Positions 33,817 to 42,013 of a stretch of 64,000 nt of DNA are shown one piece after another (position 1 is the first letter of the stretch; the number at the start of each line of letters is the position of its first letter). The stretch lies in NCBI RefSeq assembly GCF_042684505.1, contig NZ_JBHULT010000005.1, positions 124,001-188,000 on the forward strand, read 5' to 3'. Both the position numbers and the translations under genes were made by a program. The stretch is from Salinimicrobium flavum. Lineage in GTDB: Bacteria; Bacteroidota; Bacteroidia; Flavobacteriales; Flavobacteriaceae. The notes under the pieces were generated by a model. The model did not search any database. It was given only the letters and a program-made list of their open reading frames with translations, and was not told where the DNA came from.

Positions 33817-35370
33817 TTAGGAACTGCAGGATAGCATGGAACAACCGGGTTTTTGAGAAGCCCAGTCGGGCCTTTTTGTCACAAGACTCTCATAGCCTTC
33901 GGAAGAATAAGGGTTTTTAAGCGCCTCCTGTAATTGTACAAACAAGTCATTCTTGCCTTTTTCAAGTTCCTCTATTGCCTGGTGTAAAAGATAATTCCGC
34001 AGTATAATTCGGGGGTTGTTCCTGTTCATTATGGTTACAGAGTTTTCCCGGGAAATACTAATATTTTGTAGTCTTCGGGAATATGCCAGGATGAGATTTT
34101 TAAAGGTCATAGCTTCAGAGTCATCCAGATCATTGTAAAAGGCTTCCTTGAAATGAGACATTATCTGGTCTTCTTTAGTTTCCGCAGTAACCCCGGCGAG
34201 GAGTCGGTAGAAAAGAGTCATATCCGGCTGGATCTCAGACAGGGTTTTTTCAAATTCGGAGATCAGGTCTTTATCAGCTTTTTCAACTTTATCCAATCCA
34301 AGTTTTTTCCCCATCATTCTGTAGTACCCATTCCAGAATATTTCTTCATATGAGGCCAGTGCTTCCTCAAGCATTTCGGGTTCCTCGAAAAGCAGGGAAA
34401 GGGTATTTGCCAATTTTCCAAGGTTCCAGTAAGCTACTGAGGCCTGATTTCCGAAGGCATAGCGGCGGCCGGGAAGATCAGTGGTATTGGGAGTGAAGTT
34501 GTGATCGTAATTGTCGAGGAAAGAAAAGGGTCCGTAATCAAGGGTTAGACCCAGGACCGACATATTATCTGTATTCATTACGCCATGCACAAACCCCACT
34601 CGCTGCCATTCAACCATTAACAGGGCCGTCTTTTCTACAATTTCCTGGAAAAAAGAAAGTACCTTGTTTTCGCCGGTAAGGTGGGGGTAGTAACGGGCGA
34701 TTGTCCAGTCTGCCAGTTGCCTTAATTTTTCGTTCTCGCGTTGGGCTGCCAATAATTCAAAACTTCCGAAGCGCAGAAAAGAAGGGGCGACGCGGGTAAC
34801 AATGGCCCCGGGTTCATATTGAGGATTTCCGTTATAGAACATATCCCGCAGTATCTTTTCACCCGTGGTCACCAGGCTTAGGGCCCGGGTAGTGGGTATT
34901 CCCAGATGATGCATTGCCTCGCTAATAAGGTATTCGCGCACAGAGGATCGCAATACCGCCCGGCCATCTGCCCTACGGGAGTATGCCGTAGGACCGGCTC
35001 CTTTTAACTGCAGCTCAAAAACTCCTTTTTTAGATTCCAGTTCACCCAGGGTGATCGCCCTACCGTCACCTAACTGTCCTGCCCAATGACCAAATTGATG
35101 CCCGGCATAACAGGCCGCATAAGGGAACATTTCAGAGGTAATTTTATTGCCTGCCAATATCAATATATCTTCCTTAGAAGGAGAAGAGATCTCAAGATCG
35201 GCTGCAAGGTCATTGGTCCAGGCTAAAATCTCTGGTTTGGGAACAGGAGTAGGTGCAGCCTTACTGTACAGGACTCCGGGAGTTTGCCGGGGCGTGCGGT
35301 CTCCTGTATGGTCACCCGCAAAGGTGCGGGTAAATTCATTTTTAAACTCCTTCTCATGTAAAGCTTTCAT
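33817..35370 (-). CDS. selO: Protein adenylyltransferase SelO (YdiU family)
   Basis: Pseudokinase-fold enzyme of 517 residues; SelO transfers AMP from ATP to Ser/Thr/Tyr of target proteins and is linked to redox stress. Seen: GDGRAITLGE (nucleotide-binding part), ELQLKGAGPTAYSRRADGRA, SSVREYLISEAMH, the catalytic NTDN motif (VHGVMNTDNMS) and DYGPF in place of the kinase DFG. The C-terminus GCSMLSCSS ends with Cys-Ser-Ser where eukaryotic SelO has selenocysteine-Ser-Ser. Single gene with weak -7 likeness at 35402-35409. Confidence 0.95.
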   Translation of the reverse strand: MKALHEKEFKNEFTRTFAGDHTGDRTPRQTPGVLYSKAAPTPVPKPEILAWTNDLAADLEISSPSKEDILILAGNKITSEMFPYAACYAGHQFGHWAGQLGDGRAITLGELESKKGVFELQLKGAGPTAYSRRADGRAVLRSSVREYLISEAMHHLGIPTTRALSLVTTGEKILRDMFYNGNPQYEPGAIVTRVAPSFLRFGSFELLAAQRENEKLRQLADWTIARYYPHLTGENKVLSFFQEIVEKTALLMVEWQRVGFVHGVMNTDNMSVLGLTLDYGPFSFLDNYDHNFTPNTTDLPGRRYAFGNQASVAYWNLGKLANTLSLLFEEPEMLEEALASYEEIFWNGYYRMMGKKLGLDKVEKADKDLISEFEKTLSEIQPDMTLFYRLLAGVTAETKEDQIMSHFKEAFYNDLDDSEAMTFKNLILAYSRRLQNISISRENSVTIMNRNNPRIILRNYLLHQAIEELEKGKNDLFVQLQEALKNPYSSEGYESLVTKRPDWASQKPGCSMLSCSS

Positions 35371-35665
35371 TGATGCTGATTTTCGTGTTTTATAACCTCG
35401 GCAAGGATAGTACCAAGATAAAATTACTTTTCTGAAATACAGGGCTGGCGGAAATGATTTAATGTAGTTGTTTTCCTTCCGAATAATAATAATACCCTAA
35501 CTTGAAGGTTATTAGACAGACAATTTTGCGTTACATGGATTTTCTGACAGAATTTGCTTTAGTTTTTTAACAGCTGCTTAATGAATGGCTGCTGAAAAAG
35601 TTAAACCTGAATTAAAAAGTATCGGCACATTGATGAACTACCCTACTTTTAATAAAAATTGAAAA

Positions 35666-36037
35666 ATGATTGTTATGACTTCATACCAGAGTAGAAACCA
35701 AATTCACAGCGAGCTGCAGAGAATGTTGCCGCACCAGATAGAAGAATGTATGGAATGTGACGAATTGCCACAGACCTTGCATCAATTGATCATGCACAAT
35801 TTTCAGGCGCGATTTGTTTGTTACGACAAAAAGACCGGCACTATTGAAGTGGGGGTTGAAGACCAGGAAGCCATAGACAGTTATCCCAAGATCACGGTTC
35901 AAAAGTTCAAGCTGGGAGAGACAGTATCACAACTGTCCAGGACCTTTAGAAAAAGTGATCAAGACCTGAAATTTTATGGGAAGTTACTTGCAGGCAATAA
36001 TTCTGCTGCCAAAATCGATGACGTAGTCCTTGTTTAA
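35666..36037 (+). CDS. Unknown protein of 123 residues
   Basis: No family recognised. The N-terminal half is helical and charged (SELQRMLPHQIEECMECDEL), with two Cys close together (CMEC), the rest looks like a mixed alpha/beta soluble domain (ARFVCYDKKTGTIEVGVED), without signal peptide or membrane segment. A second in-frame ATG lies 12 bp downstream. The gene has its own terminator and a -7-like TACTTTTA at 35644-35651, so it is a single transcription unit. The 295 bp between selO and this gene hold only these divergent promoters as far as I can see. Confidence 0.75.
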   Translation: MIVMTSYQSRNQIHSELQRMLPHQIEECMECDELPQTLHQLIMHNFQARFVCYDKKTGTIEVGVEDQEAIDSYPKITVQKFKLGETVSQLSRTFRKSDQDLKFYGKLLAGNNSAAKIDDVVLV

Positions 36038-36063
36038 ACCTGCAGTACTACCCAATTTAAAAG

Positions 36064-36093
36064 CCTTCTGATGCCCCTCAGAAGGTTTTTTTT
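36064..36093 (+). terminator. Rho-independent terminator after the 123-residue gene
   Basis: CCTTCTGA (36064-36071), 6-nt loop, TCAGAAGG (36078-36085), then a run of eight T. Confidence 0.92.
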
Positions 36094-36127
36094 ATTCCCG
36101 GTGATTTACATTCTATCACAGGTAGTT

Positions 36128-36135
36128 TATCTTTG
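36128..36135 (+). promoter_or_regulatory. -7 box of the tex promoter
   Basis: TATCTTTG is a full match to TAnnTTTG. Transcription would start near 36142, which rules out the in-frame TTG at 36133 as the start of tex and supports the ATG at 36154. Confidence 0.55.
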
Positions 36136-36153
36136 GGTTCCAAAATTCCGGTC

Positions 36154-38280
36154 ATGACCACAATAGACTTCATTGTTTTCCGCTCTCATTTACCCGTAAA
36201 AAACGTAAAGAATACGGTGCAGCTTTTGGCAGAAGGTGCTACCATTCCTTTTATTTCCCGGTACAGGAAAGAAATTACCGGCGATCTTGATGAAGTCCAG
36301 ATAGGGGAAATTCTTAAATTTAAAACTGAATACGAGGAACTGAAGAAACGGAAAGCGACTGTTTTAAAAGCTATTTCTGAACAGGATGCCCTCACTCCTG
36401 AGCTGGAGAAAAAGATAAAATCTGCGGCCGATCTTTCACGATTGGAAGACTTATATCTTCCTTATAAAAAGAAGCGAAAAACAAAAGCAGACATTGCCCG
36501 GGAACTCGGCTTAGAACCCCTGGCAAAGATACTGATGGCACAGAATTCAGAAAATATAGAAGCTGTGGCCCAAAAATATACCGGGAAGGAATTGCTGTCT
36601 GCCAAAGCAGCCCTGCAGGGAGCCAAAGATATTGCTGCTGAATGGATCAATGAACATGAGGGGGTTCGAAACCAGCTTCGGAAGCTTTTTCAAAAGCAGG
36701 CCGAAATAATTTCAAAGGAGGTTAAAAAGAAAATAGAAGAGGAGAATGCCCAGAAATACCGGAATTATTTTGACTGGAAGGAAAGCCTGAACAAGATACC
36801 TTCCCACAGATTACTGGCAATTCTCAGGGCTGAAAAAGAAGGTTTTGTGAGAGTGAAGGTAGAAGTTGAAAAAGAAGATGCTTTACAGATCATTGACCAA
36901 TTTATTCTGAAAGGAGCAAAAACCAGTTGTACCCCTTTAGTGGAAGAAGCCATTAATGATGCTTACAAAAGGTTTCTGCATCCGGCACTTTCGAATGAGG
37001 CCATGGCCTCAGCAAAGGAAAAAGCAGATGAAGGAGCCATTCAGGTCTTCGCAGATAACCTTAGACAATTACTTTTAGCTCCCCCGCTAGGCTCAAAGAG
37101 GATTTTGGCGCTTGACCCCGGATTTAAATCGGGTTGTAAACTGGTTTGCCTTGACGAACAAGGCAATTTGCAGCATAACGAGACCATTTATCCGCATCCG
37201 CCGCAAAAGGAAGTGGCAATGGCTTCCAAAAAAGTAAAATCACTGGTCAATGCCTACAACATTGAGGCTATTGCGATTGGTAATGGGACAGCTTCCCGGG
37301 AAACAGAATTTTTCATCAAAAAAATACATTTTGACAGGGATGTGCAGGTCTTTATGGTCAATGAGGCTGGAGCTTCAGTTTATTCAGCTTCAAAAATAGC
37401 CCGAGCAGAATTTCCTACGTTTGACGTTACGGTAAGAGGAGCAGTCTCCATTGGCCGCCGATTGGCAGATCCCCTGGCTGAACTGGTAAAAATAGATCCG
37501 AAAGCCATTGGAGTGGGGCAGTACCAACACGACGTGGACCAGGCAAAACTGAAAAATGAACTTGACCGTGTTGTTGAGAGCTGTGTGAATTCAATAGGTG
37601 TGAACCTGAACACTGCCAGTGCACCGTTATTGAGCTATGTTTCCGGGATCGGCCCCGCATTAGCCGAAAATATCATCAACTTCCGCAGCGAAAAAGGAGA
37701 GTTTTCTTCCCGAAAGGAACTGCTGAAAGTTCCGCGCCTAGGTGCAAAGGCTTTTGAACAGGCCGCAGGTTTTCTAAGAGTACCAATTTCTGAAAACCTG
37801 CTCGATAATTCCGCTGTCCATCCTGAAAGCTATGGGGTCGTGGAAAAAATGGCCACCGATCTAAAGGTGGACCTAAAAGAAATTATTGGCAACAAAGCCC
37901 TCATTTCCAAAATCACTCCCGAAAATTACATTTCTGAAACGATAGGTTTACCTACTATAAATGACATTTTGCATGAGTTGGAAAAACCTGGAGTAGATCC
38001 GAGAAAGTCAGCTAAGGTCTTTGAGTTTGATCCCAACGTGAAGTCTATTAAGGACCTGAACCCGGGAATGAAATTGCCGGGGATCGTAAACAACATTACT
38101 AACTTTGGATGTTTTGTAGATATCGGTATCAAGGAAAGCGGGCTCGTACATATCTCAAAACTGGCAAATGAGTTCGTGAGTGATGTAAATTCTGTGGTCA
38201 AACTACACCAGCACGTACAGGTAAGGGTGATGGAAGTTGATGAGCAGCGGAAGCGAATTCAATTGTCCATGATCGATTAG
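36154..38280 (+). CDS. tex: RNA-binding transcription accessory protein Tex
   Basis: Tex/Spt6-like nucleic-acid binding protein of 708 residues from the ATG at 36154. Seen in order: helical N-terminal part with TIPFISRYRKEITGDLDEVQ, YqgF/RNase-H-like domain (RILALDPGFKSGCKLVCLD), helix-hairpin-helix region (YVSGIGPALAENIINFRS), and a C-terminal S1 domain (PGIVNNITNFGCFVDIGIKESGLVHIS). It binds RNA/DNA and is thought to help transcription and rescue RNA polymerase. A single-gene unit. Confidence 0.95.
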   Translation: MTTIDFIVFRSHLPVKNVKNTVQLLAEGATIPFISRYRKEITGDLDEVQIGEILKFKTEYEELKKRKATVLKAISEQDALTPELEKKIKSAADLSRLEDLYLPYKKKRKTKADIARELGLEPLAKILMAQNSENIEAVAQKYTGKELLSAKAALQGAKDIAAEWINEHEGVRNQLRKLFQKQAEIISKEVKKKIEEENAQKYRNYFDWKESLNKIPSHRLLAILRAEKEGFVRVKVEVEKEDALQIIDQFILKGAKTSCTPLVEEAINDAYKRFLHPALSNEAMASAKEKADEGAIQVFADNLRQLLLAPPLGSKRILALDPGFKSGCKLVCLDEQGNLQHNETIYPHPPQKEVAMASKKVKSLVNAYNIEAIAIGNGTASRETEFFIKKIHFDRDVQVFMVNEAGASVYSASKIARAEFPTFDVTVRGAVSIGRRLADPLAELVKIDPKAIGVGQYQHDVDQAKLKNELDRVVESCVNSIGVNLNTASAPLLSYVSGIGPALAENIINFRSEKGEFSSRKELLKVPRLGAKAFEQAAGFLRVPISENLLDNSAVHPESYGVVEKMATDLKVDLKEIIGNKALISKITPENYISETIGLPTINDILHELEKPGVDPRKSAKVFEFDPNVKSIKDLNPGMKLPGIVNNITNFGCFVDIGIKESGLVHISKLANEFVSDVNSVVKLHQHVQVRVMEVDEQRKRIQLSMID

Positions 38281-38304
38281 GAGGGAATTTTGGGTTTTAA
38301 AGCT

Positions 38305-38829
38305 TTATTCCTTATAAACCAACTTCCCGTTTTCAATCTTTGCGGGTTTTGTGTAAGGATGCTCAGTAGTTTTATCTTTTCCCATTATATGAAGTACTTC
38401 CCAGTTGTCGGCTTTAAGATAATCTGATATCATCGCACGGTGACAACTCCACCACACTGCTTCAGAACACATGATGGCGGTACGTTTTTCAGAAGCAATG
38501 GCTTTAAGTTCTTCTACAGTAGTTTTAAATTCAGCGGTTTCCATATAGTCAGCGTACCCGCGAAAGGAAGGATGCCGCCATACCTGGTTTACAGAATCGG
38601 GTTTTGCCTTACGCCTGCCGCCCAGTTTCTCAAAATGGAAATACAAAATATCATTTTTAGGCAGGGACTGTTCCATCGAGTCCTTGTTAAAGTGCGGATA
38701 TTTACGGGAACCGGGATAACGTCGAATATCAACAACAGCTTCTATCTTATGTGCTTTTAACCATTCCACGAACTCCTCCAGAGGATGAGTGGAATGACCT
38801 ATGGTCCATATAGTTCGCTTAGATCCCAT
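38305..38829 (-). CDS. DUF488 family protein
   Basis: Protein of 174 residues from the ATG at 38829. Seen: the family N-terminus IWTIGHSTHPLEEFVEWL, VVDIRRYPGSRKYPHFN, YFHFEKLGGRRK, and the Cys-containing CSEAVWWSCHRAMISDYL. The family is widespread but without a settled activity. A TAATTTTG -7 box ends 7 bp before the ATG, so the mRNA may be leaderless. Confidence 0.9.
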   Translation of the reverse strand: MGSKRTIWTIGHSTHPLEEFVEWLKAHKIEAVVDIRRYPGSRKYPHFNKDSMEQSLPKNDILYFHFEKLGGRRKAKPDSVNQVWRHPSFRGYADYMETAEFKTTVEELKAIASEKRTAIMCSEAVWWSCHRAMISDYLKADNWEVLHIMGKDKTTEHPYTKPAKIENGKLVYKE

Positions 38830-38835
38830 ATTTAT

Positions 38836-38843
38836 CAAAATTA
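38836..38843 (-). promoter_or_regulatory. -7 box of the DUF488 gene
   Basis: CAAAATTA on the plus strand reads TAATTTTG on the minus strand, a full match to TAnnTTTG. The start of transcription would fall at about the ATG. Confidence 0.45.
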
Positions 38844-38878
38844 TAAAAGTTTTTTGGTAACGAGCGGGTGAGAGGACT

Positions 38879-38916
38879 GGGGAGACGGGGAGACGACGGG
38901 ACGACGGGACGAGGGG
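38879..38916 (+). repeat. G-rich tract with five G runs between DUF488 and ypdA
   Basis: G runs at 38879-38882, 38887-38890, 38898-38900, 38906-38908 and 38913-38916, spaced by 4, 7, 5 and 4 nt made of GAC/GACGAC-type units. This fits the G3+N1-7 pattern of a G-quadruplex on the plus strand. It lies 3' of ypdA, just upstream of the DUF488 gene. Confidence 0.65.
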
Positions 38917-38921
38917 ATTGG

Positions 38922-39929
38922 TTAACGTTGATGACTTTGTTCTCCTAACTTGTTAACTATGTCTTCTACGATCATTTCAGCATGTACCCGGGAGTTTTCA
39001 ATGAACCACTTGTGGGTTTCGGTACCGCCGCAAATGACCCCGGCGAGATAAATACCTTTTACATTAGATTCCATGGTTTCGGGGTTGTACCGGGGGATCT
39101 TTCTGCCGTCTTCAGATAATTTGATCCCGATGTTTTTCAGGAATTCGAAATTCGGTCGGTAGCCGGTTAACAGGAGCACCCAGTCGTTTTCCAGGACCTG
39201 CTCTCCATCTTTGGAAGAGATGACCACCTCATTTTCCCTGATCTCTTTGATCTCTGCATTAAATACGGCTTTAATGCTGCCTTCATCAATCCGGTTATCA
39301 ATATCTGGCTTCACCCAGTATTTTACCCGTTCCCCAATCGCAGGTCCGCGGACGATCATAGTCACATCTCCACCTTTTCTATAGATCTCCAGTGCGGCAT
39401 CTACAGCCGAATTACTGGCGCCTACCACTATGGTCTTCTGCGTGGCATAGAAATGAGGATCACCGTAATAATGGGCTACCTTAGGCAGGTCCTCACCGGG
39501 AATATTTAAATAATTAGGGATGTCATAAAATCCTGTGGCAATAATCACATTTTTGGTACTGTAGTTTCCCTTAGAAGTGGTGATCTTGTGGAGATCGTTA
39601 TCTAAAGTCTGGATTTTTTCTACCTTTTCAAAAAGCTGAATTTTAAGATGATTTGAAGTAACAATCCTTCTATAGTACTCTAAGGCCTCCTGTTTGTGCG
39701 GTTTCGGATTAATACTGATAAAAGGAATTTCATCCAGTTCAAGCTTTTCCGAAGTCGAAAAGAAGGTCATGTTTGACGGGTAGTTGTACAACGAATTCAC
39801 CAGCGTGCCCTTTTCTAAAATGAGATAGGAAAGCCCTTTCTTTTTGGCCTCCAAAGCACAGGCAATGCCAATAGGTCCACCGCCTACAATAACAAGGTCG
39901 AATATTTCCTCCTCCTTATGAATTGACAA
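38922..39929 (-). CDS. YpdA-type bacillithiol disulfide reductase
   Basis: FAD/NAD(P)H-dependent oxidoreductase of 335 residues related to thioredoxin reductase but without its CxxC. Seen: FAD motif IVGGGPIGIACA, IATGFYDIPNYL, NAD(P)H motif VVGASNSAVDAAL, and LLLTGYRP. YpdA/Bdr reduces bacillithiol disulfide, and many Flavobacteria make bacillithiol, so the call is likely; the synthesis genes are not in the window. Overlaps rpe by 14 bp. Confidence 0.88.
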   Translation of the reverse strand: MSIHKEEEIFDLVIVGGGPIGIACALEAKKKGLSYLILEKGTLVNSLYNYPSNMTFFSTSEKLELDEIPFISINPKPHKQEALEYYRRIVTSNHLKIQLFEKVEKIQTLDNDLHKITTSKGNYSTKNVIIATGFYDIPNYLNIPGEDLPKVAHYYGDPHFYATQKTIVVGASNSAVDAALEIYRKGGDVTMIVRGPAIGERVKYWVKPDIDNRIDEGSIKAVFNAEIKEIRENEVVISSKDGEQVLENDWVLLLTGYRPNFEFLKNIGIKLSEDGRKIPRYNPETMESNVKGIYLAGVICGGTETHKWFIENSRVHAEMIVEDIVNKLGEQSHQR

Positions 39930-40578
39930 GGGCTTTCAGGTTTTTGATCGTTTGGGTAGGATCTTCGGCTTTAAAAACAAAGCTGCCTGCCACCAACACA
40001 TCTGCACCGGCTTCTATTAACCGGGCGGCATTTTTATCGGTTACCCCACCATCAACTTCTATGAGAGTAGAGGCATTGTTGCGTTCTATGATCTGCTTCA
40101 GTTTTTTTACTTTTTTAAAGGTGTTTTCAATGAAGCTTTGACCTCCAAATCCCGGATTGACACTCATCATACACACCAGATCGATATCTCCAATTACATC
40201 TTCCAGTAGATCTACAGAGGTGTGTGGATTGATTGCTACTCCGGCTTTCATGCCTTCAGCTTTGATTGCCTGCAGCGTTCTGTGTAAATGGGTGCAGGCC
40301 TCATAGTGCACCGAAAGGATATCGGCTCCCAAAGCTGCAAATTCTTTAATGTACCTGTCGGGGTCAACGATCATAAGATGAACATCAATCGTTTTTTTTG
40401 CGTGCCTGTTGATCGCTTCCAGCACAGGCATTCCGTAGGAGATATTAGGAACGAAGACTCCGTCCATGATATCTATATGAAACCAGTCGGCTTCACTGTT
40501 ATTGATCATTTCAAGGTCCCGCTGCAGGTTTCCGAAATCTGCTGCTAAAACAGAGGGGGCAATAAGTTTCGTGCTCAT
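39916..40578 (-). CDS. rpe: Ribulose-phosphate 3-epimerase
   Basis: Interconverts ribulose 5-phosphate and xylulose 5-phosphate in the pentose phosphate pathway. 220 residues, TIM barrel. Seen: APSVLAADFGNLQRD, WFHIDIMDGVFVPNISYG, VHLMIVDPDRY, MSVNPGFGGQSFI, and EVDGGVTDKN, with all metal and catalytic residues of the family (His, Asp in HIDIMDG; Asp in DGG). Confidence 0.97.
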   Translation of the reverse strand: MSTKLIAPSVLAADFGNLQRDLEMINNSEADWFHIDIMDGVFVPNISYGMPVLEAINRHAKKTIDVHLMIVDPDRYIKEFAALGADILSVHYEACTHLHRTLQAIKAEGMKAGVAINPHTSVDLLEDVIGDIDLVCMMSVNPGFGGQSFIENTFKKVKKLKQIIERNNASTLIEVDGGVTDKNAARLIEAGADVLVAGSFVFKAEDPTQTIKNLKALVNS

Positions 40579-40595
40579 AAATTGTGTGTGTTTTG

Positions 40596-40603
40596 CAAAA
40601 GTA
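40596..40603 (-). promoter_or_regulatory. -7 box of the rpe-ypdA operon
   Basis: CAAAAGTA on the plus strand reads TACTTTTG on the minus strand, a full match to TAnnTTTG, 18 bp before the rpe ATG. Confidence 0.5.
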
Positions 40604-40697
40604 ACAAGAATTATGCTAATGAGGGTTTTATAGACTAAGGAGGTTAAGAAAATAAGGAATTTTGTAACTTCAGGAATATAATTTAAAAGAGAACACT

Positions 40698-40832
40698 ATG
40701 GAAGTGGAGGAAAAATCAAATAAAAGAAAATACGGTAGAATGGGATGCCTTGTGGCTGTGCTGGTTGTGGTGATCATTTTGATCCTAATGGCTCTTGGTA
40801 TCATTGGGAATTCAGATTGGGCAAATCTGTAA
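40698..40832 (+). CDS. Small single-pass membrane protein, 44 residues
   Basis: ATG at 40698 to TAA at 40830-40832. A basic N-terminus (MEVEEKSNKRKYGRMG), then one strong transmembrane segment (CLVAVLVVVIILILMALGII) and a short polar tail (GNSDWANL). Basic flank then hydrophobic helix predicts insertion with the N-terminus inside. No family recognised. It lies between rpe and rpoD and points at the 3' end of rpoD: its stop codon runs into the A tract that serves as the U tract of the rpoD terminator on the other strand. Confidence 0.6.
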   Translation: MEVEEKSNKRKYGRMGCLVAVLVVVIILILMALGIIGNSDWANL

Positions 40833-40864
40833 AAAAATGAACCCCGGTAATCACTCCGGGGTTC
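40831..40864 (-). terminator. Terminator of rpoD (usable in both directions in part)
   Basis: GAACCCCGG (40839-40847), 8-nt loop, CCGGGGTTC (40856-40864), a 9-bp stem. The T run on the minus strand (40831-40837) follows the stem in the direction of rpoD transcription. Confidence 0.9.
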
Positions 40865-40925
40865 TATCATCAATCAATCAAAAAACGAACAGTTCTTTAA
40901 AACTGTTGGTCATCTTTACCGGGAA

Positions 40926-41789
40926 TTATCCCAGGTATGTTTTCAAGATCTTGCTTCTTGAAGTATGTTTTAATCTTCTGATAGCTTTTTCTTTGATCTG
41001 TCTGACTCTTTCTCTGGTAAGATCAAAAGTCTCACCAATTTCTTCCAGGGTCATTGGATGTTGATCCCCCAACCCAAAATATAAGCGAATAACATCTGCC
41101 TCACGTGGGGTTAAGGTCTCCAGAGCTCTTTCGATCTCAGTACGTAAAGATTCATGAAGTAATTCCCTGTCAGGGTTTGGTGATTCCCCTGAACGAAGAA
41201 CATCATAAAGGTTTGAATCTTCACCTTCTACAAGAGGGGCGTCCATTGATACGTGACGGCCCGAATTCTTCATGGACTCCTTAACATCGTTAATGGTCAT
41301 GTCAAGTTCTTTGGCGATCTCTTCTGCGGAAGGCGGACGCTCATGTGATTGCTCTAAAAAAGCAAAGGTCTTATTGATCTTGTTGATTGAACCAATCTTG
41401 TTCAAAGGCAGACGCACAATTCTTGACTGCTCGGCCAGTGCCTGAAGTATAGACTGACGGATCCACCAAACGGCATAGGATATGAATTTGAAACCACGGG
41501 TCTCATCAAATCGTTTGGCAGCTTTAATTAATCCTAAATTACCTTCATTTATAAGGTCGGGAAGGGTCAAGCCCTGGTTTTGATATTGTTTCGCTACAGA
41601 TACCACAAAACGCAGGTTTGCCTTTGTTAGCTTTTCTAAAGCACGGTCATCACCCGCTTTTATTCGTTGTGCCAGTTCCACCTCTTCATCGGCAGTGATC
41701 AGGTCAACTTTACCAATTTCTTGCAAATACTTATCCAGCGAAGCAGTTTCACGGTTTGTTACCTGCTTCGTAATTTTAAGTTGTCTCAT
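40926..41789 (-). CDS. rpoD: Primary sigma factor RpoD (Bacteroidota type)
   Basis: Housekeeping sigma-70 of 287 residues. Seen: region 1.2 LDKYLQEIGKVDLITADEE, region 2 with NLRFVVSVAKQYQNQGL, LINEGNLGLIKAAKRFD and FKFISYAVWWIRQ, region 3, and region 4 with EALE-like TPREADVIRLYFGL and the helix-turn-helix TLEEIGETFDLTRERVRQIK. Region 1.1 is absent, as is typical of the phylum, and the protein is expected to read the TTTG/TAnnTTTG promoters seen through this window. 224 bp lie between its start and the pnp stop; I see the pnp terminator there but no clear -7 box. Confidence 0.97.
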   Translation of the reverse strand: MRQLKITKQVTNRETASLDKYLQEIGKVDLITADEEVELAQRIKAGDDRALEKLTKANLRFVVSVAKQYQNQGLTLPDLINEGNLGLIKAAKRFDETRGFKFISYAVWWIRQSILQALAEQSRIVRLPLNKIGSINKINKTFAFLEQSHERPPSAEEIAKELDMTINDVKESMKNSGRHVSMDAPLVEGEDSNLYDVLRSGESPNPDRELLHESLRTEIERALETLTPREADVIRLYFGLGDQHPMTLEEIGETFDLTRERVRQIKEKAIRRLKHTSRSKILKTYLG

Positions 41790-41954
41790 CTATCGTCTCC
41801 TTGGATTTTATTGTGAATAACTCTTGTAGATAGTTATACGTAAAGAGGCGGGAAAATGTTACACAAGAAATAAAGATAAGGAAAAAAATAATTGGTTCTT
41901 CTGTAAAATGGGAGTTTTTCTGTGCTTTAATCCTTACAAATCCCTAATATCCAT

Positions 41955-41989
41955 AAAAAAAGAGCGCCCAGCTAATTAGCAGGGCGCTC
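41955..41989 (-). terminator. Rho-independent terminator of pnp
   Basis: GAGCGCCC (41962-41969) pairs with GGGCGCTC (41982-41989); the 12-nt loop itself holds the palindrome GCTAATTAGC. An A run on the plus strand (41955-41961) gives the U tract for pnp. Confidence 0.92.
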
Positions 41990-42013
41990 CGTATTTATGT
42001 AAAAACAGTTTTT

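Noticed and set aside
36133..36153. TTG at 36133 as the tex start
   Set aside because: It lies inside a perfect -7 box (36128-36135), so it would not be transcribed.
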